A stretch of 64,000 nt of DNA from Pseudidiomarina homiensis. Its GTDB lineage: Bacteria; Pseudomonadota; Gammaproteobacteria; Enterobacterales; Alteromonadaceae. Positions 46,096 to 55,767 of the stretch are shown one piece after another. The stretch lies in assembly GCF_003987225.1 (NCBI RefSeq), contig NZ_PIPX01000001.1, forward strand, positions 744,001-808,000, in the 5' to 3' direction. The notes under the pieces are model-generated. The model saw only the letters and a program-made list of their open reading frames with translations, was not told the origin of the DNA and did not search any database. The position numbers and the translations under genes are program-made. How positions within the stretch are numbered: the first letter of the stretch is position 1; the number at the start of each line of letters is the position of its first letter.

Positions 46096-47508
46096 CTATT
46101 GTTGCGCTTGTTCGCGCTCCATAATAAACGAAATTGCACGGGCGATGCGGGCAACCACTTGCTCTTGATCAAGAAGTTCTAAAGTTACATCCAGCGAGGG
46201 AGAGTTGCCTGAGCCAGTTGCCGCCACACGTAATGGCATCCCTACTTTACCCATGCCAACACCTAAGTCATCGGCAGTTGCTTGAATCGCGGCTTGAATG
46301 TGCTCCGCATTCCATTCGCTTACGCTGGCCAAACGGTCTTGCACTGCTTCTAAAGCTTCGCGTGCGACTGGACGTAAGTGTTTTTTCGCTGCGGCTTCAT
46401 CAAAGCTTTCGTACTCTTCATAAAAATAACGCGCTGAGCTGGCCATTTCTTTCAGCGTTTTCACGCGGTCCGCCAGCAACGGAATAATTTTTTCCAGCGC
46501 AGGGCCTTTACTGACGTCAATGGCTTGATCGCTGAAATGCCACTGTAGATGCTCAGCAACGTCACTTACTGGCAATGCTTTCATGTAGTGCTGATTCAAC
46601 CAATTCAACTTCTCAGTATTAAAAGCAGAGGCGGCTTTGTTGACGTCATCGAGTTTAAACTTCTCGACCATTTCATCGACGCTGAAAATCTCTTGGTCAC
46701 CATGGGACCACCCCAATCGCACCAGATAATTCAACACCGCTTGTGGTAAATAACCGTCATCGCGGTATTGCATCACACTTACCGCACCATGACGCTTCGA
46801 TAGCTTCTTACCGTCGTCGCCAAGGATCATGGATACATGCGCATACTCAGGCACTGGAGCGCCAAGCGCTTGTAAGATATTAATCTGGCGCGGTGTGTTG
46901 TTGATGTGATCTTCACCACGCACCACATGGGTGATGTTCATTTCCCAATCGTCAATCACCACACAGAAATTGTAGGTTGGTGTACCGTCACTGCGAGCAA
47001 TAATCAAATCATCTAACTCGGTGTTGGCAAATTCGATCGGTCCGCGAATGTGGTCATTAAACTTGACTGAGCCCGCCTGCGGATTGCGAAAACGAATCAC
47101 GTAGCGATCACCACCCACATTAGGGTTATCACGACAGTGGCCGTCATAACGCGGCTTCTCGCCCTTCGCCATTTGCTCTTCACGCATTTGTTCAAGACGC
47201 TCAGTAGAGCAATAACACTTATAAGCTTTATCTTCTTCAAGCAGCTTATCAATGTAGTGTTGGTAGCGGTCAAAACGCTTGGTCTGATAAAACGGGCCCT
47301 CGTCCCAATTCAAACCTAACCATTCCATACCTTCTAAAATGGCATCAATGGCTGGCTGTGTGGAACGCTCACGATCGGTATCTTCAATTCGTAGAACAAA
47401 CTTTCCGCCAGCAGCTTTTGCTACGAGCCATGAGTAAAGCGCTGTACGTGCGCCACCAACGTGAAGATAACCAGTTGGGCTTGGGGCAAATCGAGTTACG
47501 ACCGTCAT
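46096..47508 (-). CDS. gltX: glutamyl-tRNA synthetase
   Basis: A 470-residue class I synthetase: HIGH-type motif in [20 protein letters not shown]-type motif KLSKRHG, and zinc-site region CYCS...DGHCRD as in gamma GltX. It charges tRNA-Glu, whose three genes lie 1 kb away. It is followed by can after 10 bp. Upstream of it lie the divergent tRNA-Val genes, as near E. coli gltX where tRNA-Val genes are also divergent neighbours. Confidence 0.97.
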   Translation of the reverse strand: MTVVTRFAPSPTGYLHVGGARTALYSWLVAKAAGGKFVLRIEDTDRERSTQPAIDAILEGMEWLGLNWDEGPFYQTKRFDRYQHYIDKLLEEDKAYKCYCSTERLEQMREEQMAKGEKPRYDGHCRDNPNVGGDRYVIRFRNPQAGSVKFNDHIRGPIEFANTELDDLIIARSDGTPTYNFCVVIDDWEMNITHVVRGEDHINNTPRQINILQALGAPVPEYAHVSMILGDDGKKLSKRHGAVSVMQYRDDGYLPQAVLNYLVRLGWSHGDQEIFSVDEMVEKFKLDDVNKAASAFNTEKLNWLNQHYMKALPVSDVAEHLQWHFSDQAIDVSKGPALEKIIPLLADRVKTLKEMASSARYFYEEYESFDEAAAKKHLRPVAREALEAVQDRLASVSEWNAEHIQAAIQATADDLGVGMGKVGMPLRVAATGSGNSPSLDVTLELLDQEQVVARIARAISFIMEREQAQQ

Positions 47509-47682
47509 ATTAGTTGCTTTCTCCGCATCATTCGGGTTATTTTGCTGCGTAGTTTAGCAATAACTGGGGGTAGCCGCATCACTGGTTTTGCGAAAAGCGA
47601 AGGACTTTTTAGCTGAATTGCTCGAAACTCGCGCGAATCGGTGAAAAAGACAGCAAACAGTACTTGCGGGTATTATTTTTTG

Positions 47683-47710
47683 TTGACAGGCTTGCTAAGC
47701 GCCCTATAAT
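47683..47710 (+). promoter_or_regulatory. promoter of the tRNA-Val pair
   Basis: TTGACA (47683-47688) and TATAAT (47705-47710), both perfect, are 16 bp apart, with a GC-rich discriminator (ACCGCCCCGC) before the first tRNA-Val. It is a strong, probably stringent-controlled promoter. Confidence 0.9.
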
Positions 47711-47734
47711 ACCGCCCCGCAACGCAGAGAAAAC

Positions 47735-47810
47735 GGATGGTTAGCTCAGTTGGGAGAGCACCGCCCTTACAAGGCGGGGGTCACTGGTTCGAGCCCAGTA
47801 CCATCCACCA
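47735..47810 (+). tRNA. tRNA-Val (anticodon UAC), copy 1
   Basis: A 76-nt tRNA with anticodon loop CTTACAA (TAC), acceptor GGATGGT paired with ACCATCC, and encoded CCA. Confidence 0.97.
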
Positions 47811-47839
47811 CTCTTTAACTTCTCTGCAGACCGATCCCA

Positions 47840-47915
47840 GGATGGTTAGCTCAGCTGGGAGAGCACCGCCCTTACAAGGCGGGGGTCACTGGTTCGAGCC
47901 CAGTACCATCCACCA
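47840..47915 (+). tRNA. tRNA-Val (anticodon UAC), copy 2
   Basis: A 76-nt tRNA differing from copy 1 by one base in the D loop (CAGCTGG versus CAGTTGG). It is 29 bp downstream on the same transcript. Confidence 0.97.
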
Positions 47916-47937
47916 CTTCCTTGAAGCACCGCTGTTC

Positions 47938-47960
47938 GTAGCCCGTAGTTCTACTACGGG
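47938..47960 (+). repeat. GTAG-led palindrome 5 (REP-like)
   Basis: GTAG leads CCCGTAG (47942-47948), TTCTA, CTACGGG (47954-47960). It is the same family as the palindromes at 23396-23586, with a compensated stem change. It lies between tRNA-Val 2 and the convergent DUF2919 gene and may act as a 3' hairpin for both. Confidence 0.8.
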
Positions 47961-47965
47961 GCAGA

Positions 47966-48454
47966 TTACCCCTTTTCGCGATGTTGGTCACTTGCCAACA
48001 ACTGAAAAAACCGCCGTAAATGCCGCGAATACAACAACAACCAAAACGCCACTAACCACGAAAAAATAATCAACGCTTTCACAAAAGCAAAATGTGGCCA
48101 ATTGCCCGCAACCAAACTTACCAGCAGTACACCATCAGCCAACCAGCTCGCCCACAATAGCCATGGCGCTATTCGAGCAAACTTAGGCACCCAACCCGGC
48201 AACTCATTCTTCATTTGGGTCAACATCACTAGCACAGCCAACGCCGGTAAACCAACGCTCAGCGTCAGTACAAATTGTTCCGTATTCGCATAAAAAAACT
48301 GCAACAGCCGACTGCGATCTTCACTAAAGGTCAGCGAGATAATCCAAGCAATGTAGCCACGCAAGAACAACGCCAGCACAAACACCAACGCTAGCGGTGT
48401 TTTCAATTGACCATCATTGGTTAGATAACGCTCGTCGCCGAATTGCAGTTGCAT
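47966..48454 (-). CDS. DUF2919 membrane protein (YfeZ-like)
   Basis: A 162-residue protein with four membrane segments (about residues 20-38, 60-80, 95-115 and 125-142). The N-terminal YLTNDGQLKTPLALVFVLAL pattern fits the DUF2919/YfeZ family. Function is unknown. It starts 2 bp after the uvrB stop and is the last gene of a MATE-uvrB-DUF2919 run. Recognition is from memory of the family's DxxGxLKxP start, so moderate confidence. Confidence 0.75.
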   Translation of the reverse strand: MQLQFGDERYLTNDGQLKTPLALVFVLALFLRGYIAWIISLTFSEDRSRLLQFFYANTEQFVLTLSVGLPALAVLVMLTQMKNELPGWVPKFARIAPWLLWASWLADGVLLVSLVAGNWPHFAFVKALIIFSWLVAFWLLLYSRHLRRFFQLLASDQHREKG

Positions 48455-48456
48455 CC

Positions 48457-50481
48457 CTACCCCAATAACTTAATGCGTTCGCGCAGCTTCGCGACATCAT
48501 CACGCAATTGCGCAGCCTTTTCAAACTCAAGGTCTTTGGCAGCTTGGTACATCTCTTTTTCTTTTTTCTCGAGGACCTTCATGATCGCCACGGGATCATT
48601 CAGATTAACATCGTATTTAGCTTCGGCCTCAGCGATGGCTTTGCGTTCATCATAGTTGCGCCGACGTTGCCGTGCACCACCCAAGTCCATCACATCGGTG
48701 ACGCGTTTATTCAAACCTTGCGGAGTAATGCCGTGTTCTTCGTTATAGGCGATCTGCTTCGCGCGACGGCGTTCGGTTTCATCCATAGCGCGCCGCATTG
48801 AGCCGGTAATTTTATCGGCATAAAGAATGGCTTTACCGTTCACGTTTCGGGCGGCACGCCCCATGGTCTGAATCAGTGACCGATCAGAACGCAAGAAGCC
48901 CTCTTTATCGGCATCAAGAATCGCCACTAAGCTGACTTCCGGCATATCAAGGCCTTCACGCAGCAAGTTGATACCTACTAGCACATCAAATTCGCCTAAG
49001 CGCAGGTCGCGGATAATTTCCATACGTTCCACGGTGTCGATATCGGAATGTAAGTAGCGTACCTTGATGCCATGCTCGTCCAAGTAATCACTGAGATCCT
49101 CAGCCATTTTCTTCGTCAAGGTGGTCGCCAACACACGTTCATTGCGTTCCACGCGCTCACGTACCTCAGACATCAAGTCATCCACTTGCGTTGCCACTGG
49201 ACGCACTTCAATCGTCGGATCAACGAGGCCCGTTGGACGCACAACTTGCTCAATAACTTCGCCGGCCGACTTTTCCAGTTCATAGGGACCGGGTGTCGCA
49301 GTCACATAAACGCGCTGCGGTGCAATGGCTTCAAACTCTTCAAACTTCAACGGCCGGTTGTCGAGCGCCGATGGTAAGCGAAAGCCATAATTGACGAGGT
49401 TCTCTTTACGCGACCGGTCACCTTTGTACATAGCACCGATTTGCGACACGGTAACGTGCGACTCGTCGATAATCATCAAGGCGTCGTCTGGCAAATAATC
49501 CAATAACGTTGGTGGCGGCTCGCCAGGTGCACGGCCCGACAGATAGCGTGAGTAATTCTCGATCCCCGAGCAATAGCCCAGCTCGAGCATCATTTCAATG
49601 TCGTATTGCGTGCGTTGCGTGATGCGTTGCTCTTCGATTAATTTATTCGCATCGAGCAACTGCTGACGGCGTTCTTTGAGCTCTTCTTTGATGCTCTCGA
49701 TGGCTTTTAATAAGGTTTCACGTGGCGTGACATAGTGCGTTTTCGGGTAAATCGTCGCGCGCGCTACGTCAGCTTGCATGACCTGCCCGGTCAACGGCTC
49801 GAAAAAGCTAATACGGTCGATTTCGTCATCGAATAATTCCACCCGAACCGCCATTTCATCCGATTCAGCCGGAAAAATATCAATCACTTCACCACGGACG
49901 CGATAAGTACCACGCTCAAACGCGGCATCGTTACGTTTGTATTGCAATTGTGCCAGGCGGCGTAAAATATCACGTTGGTCAATGATGTCACCACGGCGCA
50001 GATGCAGCATCATTTTCATGTACGACTCAGGGTCGCCCAAGCCATAAATACATGAAACGGATGCGACCAAGACGACGTCGCGACGCTCCATCAACGCCTT
50101 GGTAGCCGACAAGCGCATTTGCTCAATGTGGTCGTTAATCGACGCATCTTTCTCGATAAAGGTATCGGTCGTTGGCACATAGGCTTCAGGCTGGTAATAG
50201 TCGTAATACGACACAAAGTATTCGACTGCATTGTTCGGAAAGAACTCTTTCATTTCACCGTACAACTGGGCCGCCAACGTTTTGTTGTGCGCAAGGATCA
50301 GCGTTGGTCGCTGGATCTTCTGGATCACATTCGCCATGGTAAACGTCTTGCCCGAACCTGTTACGCCAAGTAAGGTTTGGTGCGCCAACCCCGCATCGAG
50401 ATTATCAACAAGCTTTTCAATTGCCTGCGGCTGATCCCCAGCGGGTTGGTAATCGGAAACCAGTTCAAAAGCACGCGCCAT
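48457..50481 (-). CDS. uvrB: excinuclease ABC subunit B
   Basis: A 674-residue UvrB: Walker [15 protein letters not shown], the beta-hairpin region [12 protein letters not shown], helicase motifs ([14 protein letters not shown]) and a C-terminal UVR domain ([20 protein letters not shown]). It loads onto damaged DNA with UvrA and positions UvrC. The ATG at 50481 has AGGAGG upstream and overlaps the stop of the MATE gene (TAATG). I see no CTGT-N8-ACAG LexA box in front of uvrB or the MATE gene, so SOS control is not evident. Confidence 0.97.
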   Translation of the reverse strand: MARAFELVSDYQPAGDQPQAIEKLVDNLDAGLAHQTLLGVTGSGKTFTMANVIQKIQRPTLILAHNKTLAAQLYGEMKEFFPNNAVEYFVSYYDYYQPEAYVPTTDTFIEKDASINDHIEQMRLSATKALMERRDVVLVASVSCIYGLGDPESYMKMMLHLRRGDIIDQRDILRRLAQLQYKRNDAAFERGTYRVRGEVIDIFPAESDEMAVRVELFDDEIDRISFFEPLTGQVMQADVARATIYPKTHYVTPRETLLKAIESIKEELKERRQQLLDANKLIEEQRITQRTQYDIEMMLELGYCSGIENYSRYLSGRAPGEPPPTLLDYLPDDALMIIDESHVTVSQIGAMYKGDRSRKENLVNYGFRLPSALDNRPLKFEEFEAIAPQRVYVTATPGPYELEKSAGEVIEQVVRPTGLVDPTIEVRPVATQVDDLMSEVRERVERNERVLATTLTKKMAEDLSDYLDEHGIKVRYLHSDIDTVERMEIIRDLRLGEFDVLVGINLLREGLDMPEVSLVAILDADKEGFLRSDRSLIQTMGRAARNVNGKAILYADKITGSMRRAMDETERRRAKQIAYNEEHGITPQGLNKRVTDVMDLGGARQRRRNYDERKAIAEAEAKYDVNLNDPVAIMKVLEKKEKEMYQAAKDLEFEKAAQLRDDVAKLRERIKLLG

Positions 50482-51860
50482 TACACAGCCTCCTGTTGCG
50501 AATTTTGCACATCTTGTGCCCATTCTTTCTGCAAGAAACGTCTAAACCAATACCATGCCAACATTGCAGTGATAAAATTAGCAACCACACCACCAATGAA
50601 CAGCCCCGTCATATCCGCCAGTAACGAGCCGATATAACTTAGTGGTACAAACATGACAAAGAGCCGGACAATACTCAGCCAAAGCGCTGACATCGGCGCA
50701 TGCATGGCATTGAAGCTCGAATTGGTCAAGATGATAACGCCCTGCATACCGTAGCCTAACGGCATGATGTAAATAAACAAACGAATCAAACGCGCTACTT
50801 CAGGGTCATCGGTGAACACCATTGCAATATAAGGCGCGGTCACCAACAGCAGTAAGTAGATACCGAGTTGCAGGACAATCACTGCGCGTAGCGCGGTGGT
50901 GTAGGCGTCCTTAACACGTTGGAACTGCATCGCCCCAAAGTTCTGGCTAATCAGCGGGGGTAAACTCATCGACAGCGCCAAAATGATCACGCTAGCTAAG
51001 GACTCAAGTCGCGTGCCTACCCCAAAGGCCGCAACCGCCGGTGCACCATAGCCAGCAATAATGGCTGTGAGGACGGCCATCGCAAGTGGAGTCAACATAT
51101 TAGCGCCGGCGGCCGGCATGCCAATCGCTAAAATTTGTCGCGCTGACCGTAACGGATGCGCATCTTGCGGAACTTTAAGACTAATCAGGTCCTTGTACTT
51201 CAGATACCACAGCACCAAGACCGTACCGATGGTCCAACTGATAAGACTCGCTAATGCTGCTCCTTGCACGCCCAAAGCGGGCACGGGACCGAGACCAAAA
51301 ATCAAAATCGGATCAAAAATCGCGTTGAGCAAACCGCCGGAGGCCATAATCAATGAGGGGGTTCGGGTATCGCCCGACGAGCGCAAAACTGCGTTCCCGA
51401 CCATTGGAATCACCAATAACGTCGCCCCAGCGAACCAAATGTACATGTAGTCATGAATCAGTGGCAACAGTCGCTCTTGTGCCTGTAGCGCAGCAAAAAT
51501 CGGATCCATTAACAGCAAGCCCACTACCGACAAGCTTGCCACTAACAACGCCGAAGCAACTAACGCAATGGTGCCGTCAAAACGCGCGTGTTCTTCGCGC
51601 CCGGCACCACGTTTACGGGCTAACACCGCGGAGGTACCAATCCCAAGACCAATCGCCAAGCTAACCACGGTAAAGGTGACAGGAAAGGTAAAACTGACCG
51701 CGGCCAACGGGTCGGTACCCAGCATACCAACAAAGAAAGTGTCGACCACATTGAAACTGATCAAGGTCAGCACCCCTATGATCACTGGCCACGTCATCTG
51801 CCACAACGTGCGTGGGATAGGGTCATTTACCAAAGATCGTGCCGATACTGCTGACGCCAT
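50481..51860 (-). CDS. MATE-family efflux transporter
   Basis: A 459-residue protein with twelve membrane segments in two MatE halves ([19 protein letters not shown] near the N terminus). It exports cationic compounds by Na+ or H+ antiport. The start at 51860 has AGGAAG upstream; the frame extends 14 codons further. It is first in an operon with uvrB, an unusual neighbour for an efflux pump. The substrate is unknown. Confidence 0.92.
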   Translation of the reverse strand: MASAVSARSLVNDPIPRTLWQMTWPVIIGVLTLISFNVVDTFFVGMLGTDPLAAVSFTFPVTFTVVSLAIGLGIGTSAVLARKRGAGREEHARFDGTIALVASALLVASLSVVGLLLMDPIFAALQAQERLLPLIHDYMYIWFAGATLLVIPMVGNAVLRSSGDTRTPSLIMASGGLLNAIFDPILIFGLGPVPALGVQGAALASLISWTIGTVLVLWYLKYKDLISLKVPQDAHPLRSARQILAIGMPAAGANMLTPLAMAVLTAIIAGYGAPAVAAFGVGTRLESLASVIILALSMSLPPLISQNFGAMQFQRVKDAYTTALRAVIVLQLGIYLLLLVTAPYIAMVFTDDPEVARLIRLFIYIMPLGYGMQGVIILTNSSFNAMHAPMSALWLSIVRLFVMFVPLSYIGSLLADMTGLFIGGVVANFITAMLAWYWFRRFLQKEWAQDVQNSQQEAV

Positions 51861-52053
51861 TGAGCTTCCTAGAGTGTTTGCGCGGGTCAAATATAAAGTC
51901 ACCTAGTGTAACGGATATCGTTTTTAGGCGCCATGTAAGCGCGGAAAATTCAAGCTAGATCCACTTCCGATCATGGACAACAATCAGTGAGGATCATATA
52001 GTACATACCTTCTTACGAACCACCTGCTTATGTTAGATCCACAGGAAATCGCC

Positions 52054-53244
52054 GTGAACTACACATTGTCTGATCGTGTTAATGCAATCCAACCCTCTCC
52101 TACCCTTGCTGTCTCGCAAAAGGCGGCCGAACTTAAAGCTGCTGGCCATGATGTGATTGGTTTAGGTGTAGGTGAACCTGATTTTGATACGCCTGACTTC
52201 ATCAAAGAGGCCGCCAAGCAAGCCATTGATGCAGGCTACACCAAGTACACTGCGGTAGATGGTATTGTCGAGCTTAAACAAGCGGTCATCGACAAGTTTA
52301 AACGCGACAATCAGCTTACTTATGAAAAGAATGAGATCCTGATTTCTGCGGGTGGTAAGCATAGTATTTTTAATCTACTCAGCGCATGGCTGAATCCCGG
52401 TGATGAAGTCTTGGTGCCAGCCCCTTATTGGGTGTCATACCCAGACATGGCGAAGCTCGTTGGCGCCGAGCCTAAGTTTATTCAAGCTGGCATTGAGCAA
52501 CGCTACAAGATCACCCCGGAGCAGTTGGCGGCGGCAATTACGCCAAAAACCCGTTTACTGTTTTTGAATAGCCCATCGAATCCAACTGGCACCGCTTACA
52601 CCAAAGAAGAGCTCGCAGCGCTTGCTGAGGTGTTACGTCAGCACCCACAGGTGTTAATTGCCAGCGATGACATGTACGAACATATTCTCTGGGCAGATTT
52701 TCCGTTTGCCAACATCGCCATGGCGGCACCTGACCTTAAAGATCGCATCGTACTGCTCTCGGGGGTTTCTAAGGCCTATGCCATGACCGGTTGGCGAATC
52801 GGGTACGCAGCTGGCCCAGCGCCACTCATTGCAGCCATGAAGAAGATTCAGTCACAGAGTACCTCAAATCCTGCAAGCATCAGTCAATATGCAGCGCTCG
52901 CAGCGCTAAATGGCGACCAAAGCTGCATCGATACCATGATCAAAGCGTTCAAAGAACGTCATGATTATTTGGTGAAAGCCCTGAATGACATCCCTGGCGT
53001 TCGTTGCATTGAGGGCGACGGTACCTTTTATACCTTCGCTAATATTGAAGAAATGATGAAGGCTAAAAACCTAAGTACCGATGTTGAATGGTGTGAGGCG
53101 CTGTTAAACGAGAATAAGGTTGCATTAGTACCTGGTTCTGCGTTTGGCGCCCCTGGTCACTGCCGTTTGTCATTTGCAACCGACTTAGACACCTTAAAAG
53201 AGGCTGTCGCACGCATTAAAGCATTCGCAAGCAACGTCCGTTAA
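52054..53244 (+). CDS. aspartate aminotransferase-type class I aminotransferase
   Basis: A 396-residue PLP enzyme: GLGVGEPDFDTPDFIKEAA near the N terminus, NSPSNPTGT, the cofactor lysine in SGVSKAYAMTGWRIGY (about residue 240) and the C-terminal arginine in HCRLSFA. It is a subgroup I gamma-type aspartate transaminase, which may also act on prephenate. The GTG at 52054 (MNYTLSDRV) is preferred, with CAGGAA upstream; an ATG at 52030 is in frame. It is monocistronic with a clear terminator. Confidence 0.9.
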   Translation: MNYTLSDRVNAIQPSPTLAVSQKAAELKAAGHDVIGLGVGEPDFDTPDFIKEAAKQAIDAGYTKYTAVDGIVELKQAVIDKFKRDNQLTYEKNEILISAGGKHSIFNLLSAWLNPGDEVLVPAPYWVSYPDMAKLVGAEPKFIQAGIEQRYKITPEQLAAAITPKTRLLFLNSPSNPTGTAYTKEELAALAEVLRQHPQVLIASDDMYEHILWADFPFANIAMAAPDLKDRIVLLSGVSKAYAMTGWRIGYAAGPAPLIAAMKKIQSQSTSNPASISQYAALAALNGDQSCIDTMIKAFKERHDYLVKALNDIPGVRCIEGDGTFYTFANIEEMMKAKNLSTDVEWCEALLNENKVALVPGSAFGAPGHCRLSFATDLDTLKEAVARIKAFASNVR

Positions 53245-53281
53245 CAAAGACGACAGTCCTGTCATATGAACTTTTTATAAC

Positions 53282-53311
53282 AAAGCCTGAAACAGCTTCG
53301 TTTCAGGCTTT
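53282..53311. terminator. terminator hairpin after the aminotransferase
   Basis: AAAGCCTGAAAC (53282-53293) pairs perfectly with GTTTCAGGCTTT (53300-53311) across a 6-base loop. The stem's own AAA/TTT ends give a short U tail. It lies 37 bp past the stop. Confidence 0.8.
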
Positions 53312-53407
53312 GCGAGCTGTCAAAAATTCACCAAAGTTATGAAGAAATACACAACCCCTGTTGCTTTGCTATACAGTTTTTAGTTTGTGTAAATGTATTT
53401 GGGCGCA

Positions 53408-53420
53408 AATCAAAGACTTA
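53408..53420 (+). promoter_or_regulatory. IHF consensus site
   Basis: AATCAAAGACTTA matches the IHF consensus WATCAANNNNTTR exactly. It is 114 bp from the nearest DnaA box, within an AT-rich stretch. Confidence 0.55.
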
Positions 53421-53533
53421 CTGTAACCTTATGATTTTAAAGGGATTAAAAATCAAGAGTTACTTTTTAAGCAACCTCTTAATTCCGCCCTACAGCACGA
53501 GTTTCAAGGCTTCTCACATATTTGCCCACAAGG

Positions 53534-53603
53534 TTATCCACAGATTTAGTGGATAAGATCGGCAACCCCACGAGTGGCGCGAGTTTGCCCTCACTGTGGA
53601 TAA
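53534..53603. promoter_or_regulatory. cluster of DnaA boxes
   Basis: TTATCCACA at 53534-53542 and TGTGGATAA at 53595-53603 are perfect DnaA boxes facing each other. AGTGGATAA at 53548-53556 is a third with one mismatch. With the IHF site and nearby tRNA genes this recalls datA/DARS loci that titrate or recycle DnaA in E. coli. No dnaA, mnmG or other origin-marker gene is in the window. Confidence 0.6.
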
Positions 53604-53727
53604 CCGCGACCGATTGCGTATTATGAGTTATGTTATAGTCGCAACGCTTTTTACGACTTGACAAAAACAATTCTCAGAGCCCCTGCACATAAAACGTGCA
53701 AACGCGCATTTTTGCTTGTTTTTACTA

Positions 53728-53756
53728 TTGACAGCCCGCGCGGGCACCTTTAACAT
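53728..53756 (+). promoter_or_regulatory. promoter of the tRNA-Asn pair
   Basis: TTGACA (53728-53733) and TAACAT (53751-53756) are 17 bp apart, ending 22 bp before the first tRNA-Asn. The spacer holds the palindrome CCCGCGCGGG. Confidence 0.8.
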
Positions 53757-53778
53757 TCGCATCCGTTGTTTGATGTGT

Positions 53779-53855
53779 TCCCCAGTAGCTCAGTTGGTTA
53801 GAGCGGTGGACTGTTAATCCATGTGTCGTTGGTTCGAATCCAACCTGGGGAGCCA
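53779..53855 (+). tRNA. tRNA-Asn (anticodon GUU), copy 1
   Basis: A 77-nt tRNA: acceptor TCCCCAG paired with CTGGGGA, anticodon loop CTGTTAA (GTT), T arm GTTGGTTCGAATCCAAC and GCCA end. Confidence 0.97.
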
Positions 53856-53898
53856 GCATCATCATTCAATAGCATTAAACAACACATTCCCTATCGAT

Positions 53899-53975
53899 TC
53901 CCCAGTAGCTCAGTTGGTTAGAGCGGTGGACTGTTAATCCATGTGTCGTTGGTTCGAATCCAACCTGGGGAGCCA
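53899..53975 (+). tRNA. tRNA-Asn (anticodon GUU), copy 2
   Basis: Identical to copy 1 over 77 nt, 43 bp downstream. Only 4 bp separate it from the stop codon of the convergent glycosyltransferase gene. Confidence 0.97.
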
Positions 53976-53979
53976 AGCT

Positions 53980-55053
53980 TTAAGCAAGCAACTCCGAACG
54001 CAAAAGTGCACGATAGTTATCGACCTCAGCACGCTTCCACAAACGTCTACTTAACTCAGCCACACTCTCTTGCGCACCTGACGTAAGCCATTGTGCCAAA
54101 GCTTCAGCTACATCTGGCCAATAACACTGTTGTGCTTCAGCTGTAGCAGCTGTAGCGAACCAATCCGCCAACCCCTGCTCAGTTAGACTGGTGAGCTGTG
54201 TCGCCAAACCAAGTTCTTCTAAACATCGCGCATTGGCTAGCTGCTCAAATTGGCCGGCTAACGGCCGCACCAACAGTTTTTTGCCATAGGTAAGTGCTTC
54301 ACAGCTCGTTTCAAAGCCAGCGTTGCTGATAACTCCAGCTGCGCGCACAATCTGCTCAGCAAAACGTAGCCGCGAAGGCGGATAGTATTCAATTCCAGCA
54401 ATACGTTGCCGCTTCGCCTCGGGATGAAAGACGCTAAAACTATACTGCGGAAACTTGACCAATAGACGGTGCACGCTCAGTAGCGACTCAAACGGCAAAT
54501 ACACCAGATAATGCCCTACTTCCGGCTGTTGTGCTGCCACGCGTTGATGCACAATTGGCGGCACAATGTGTGCGCCATCACTGATCCAATGCATGCCAAC
54601 GATGTCTGTAGCAGGCGCAAACCAGCGCAGCATTTGCTGATACATCCATGGCAACTGTAACGACTTGGTCTTTCCCATAAAAGCATACTGACGGCCCATA
54701 CCAATACAGCGCTTGCCTTGACGTTTAGCGGCCCAAGCAATAACCGGCTCATAATCCGTCACAACGAGGTCGTATGGGCTTAAATCTAAGGCGTTAACGT
54801 CACGCCAAAACTGGCGCCAATCGTTCTGTTGCACTGTCGCCTTCAAGTCGATGCGCCCGTCTTTGACCGCAAATGATAAGCCCTTACGCCATTGCCAAGT
54901 GCCAAAGGCCTCCATATCAAAGAAGTGTTCAGGCGCCCGCCCCGAAACTAAATAGTCGACTTGTACGGCTTTTGAAGCTAAGGCTTCGGCAAGCGCACTG
55001 CAACGACTCAAATGGCCGTTGCCAGTACCCTGCACTCCAATAAGAATTCGCAT
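53980..55053 (-). CDS. MJ1255/VC2487-family glycosyltransferase
   Basis: A 357-residue MurG-like GT-B protein: RILIGVQGTGNGHLSRCSAL is the N-terminal glycine-rich loop, and VISNAGFETSCEALTYGKKLLVRP is the C-terminal sugar-nucleotide site. The family resembles UDP-glycosyltransferases acting on lipids; the acceptor is unknown. Its start overlaps the PAP2 phosphatase gene by 46 bp, so the two are coupled and may act on the same polyprenyl or lipid phosphate. It ends 4 bp from tRNA-Asn. Confidence 0.85.
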   Translation of the reverse strand: MRILIGVQGTGNGHLSRCSALAEALASKAVQVDYLVSGRAPEHFFDMEAFGTWQWRKGLSFAVKDGRIDLKATVQQNDWRQFWRDVNALDLSPYDLVVTDYEPVIAWAAKRQGKRCIGMGRQYAFMGKTKSLQLPWMYQQMLRWFAPATDIVGMHWISDGAHIVPPIVHQRVAAQQPEVGHYLVYLPFESLLSVHRLLVKFPQYSFSVFHPEAKRQRIAGIEYYPPSRLRFAEQIVRAAGVISNAGFETSCEALTYGKKLLVRPLAGQFEQLANARCLEELGLATQLTSLTEQGLADWFATAATAEAQQCYWPDVAEALAQWLTSGAQESVAELSRRLWKRAEVDNYRALLRSELLA

Positions 55054-55571
55054 GCGTAACTCCTAACAAATTGCGCTAATGCGGTGCCTAATAAGGCACC
55101 AGCGACGATATCGCCCGGATAATGAACACCTAATAACAAGCGAGATAAGCCTACTGCTGTGGCCCAACTGAACCACAACCACGAAAGCTGAGGAAAGAAA
55201 CTCGCGGCTAAGCCAGCGAATAAAAATGCGGCAGTGGTATGCCCCGACGGAAAGCTAAACTGATCATGGGCCTGGATAACGGCTTGAATCGACAATTTCT
55301 GATACGGTCGTGCGCGCTTTAGCACACGTTTAATTGCGATAAATAGGGGAACTTCAATAGCAAAGCCTAGTGCGAGTAACTGCAGCAAAACACTGCCATC
55401 TTTAGGCTCAGTAAGGTAGAGTAGGCAGGCAACAATGGCGTAAACATAACCATCTCCGGAGCGCGACACCCAGCGAATCCAGAACTGTTGCTGAAAGCTT
55501 TGCGACCGCTCAGAACACCAACAAAACCATTGCTGGTCGTAACGGCTTAAGGTAGCTAGCCAACGCACCAT
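55008..55571 (-). CDS. PAP2-family membrane phosphatase
   Basis: A 187-residue protein with about five membrane segments and the full PAP2 signature: KRVLKRARPY, FPSGHTTAAF and SRLLLGVHYPGD. It dephosphorylates lipid phosphates such as undecaprenyl diphosphate or phosphatidate on the outer face of the inner membrane. ATG 55571 has AAGGAG upstream; the frame extends 15 codons further. Its 3' end overlaps the downstream glycosyltransferase by 46 bp. Confidence 0.9.
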   Translation of the reverse strand: MVRWLATLSRYDQQWFCWCSERSQSFQQQFWIRWVSRSGDGYVYAIVACLLYLTEPKDGSVLLQLLALGFAIEVPLFIAIKRVLKRARPYQKLSIQAVIQAHDQFSFPSGHTTAAFLFAGLAASFFPQLSWLWFSWATAVGLSRLLLGVHYPGDIVAGALLGTALAQFVRSYACEFLLECRVLATAI

Positions 55572-55767
55572 AACAGGCTCCTTGGTTCCTGTAACTGCAG
55601 CTAAAGTACGCGGCAAACATGGCGTTTATGCGACAGTCTTGTGAAAATTCGATGACAATTGCCGAAAAATTCCGCAAAAGTCGAATAACACTACAGTCTG
55701 TCGGTTGTTTCAAAGCTTCAAACATTCGATAATACGCAAGTTATTTGCGCAAATTTGGACGAGAGAC

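Larger units (their letters stand above)
53312..53727. other. non-coding stretch between aminotransferase terminator and tRNA-Asn promoter
   Basis: About 415 bp with no credible gene. It is AT-rich at 53380-53480 and holds the IHF-consensus site and DnaA boxes listed separately. The only open frame (53479-53670, minus) has no ribosome site and no recognisable product. Confidence 0.7.

Noticed and set aside
47737-48069. 110-codon frame with repeated residues over tRNA-Val genes
   Set aside because: The protein repeat is just the two tRNA-Val copies translated, and the frame then runs antisense into DUF2919.
53779-53975. Prophage or island integrated at tRNA-Asn
   Set aside because: No integrase gene or partial tRNA copy at a distance; the second copy is a full tRNA gene.
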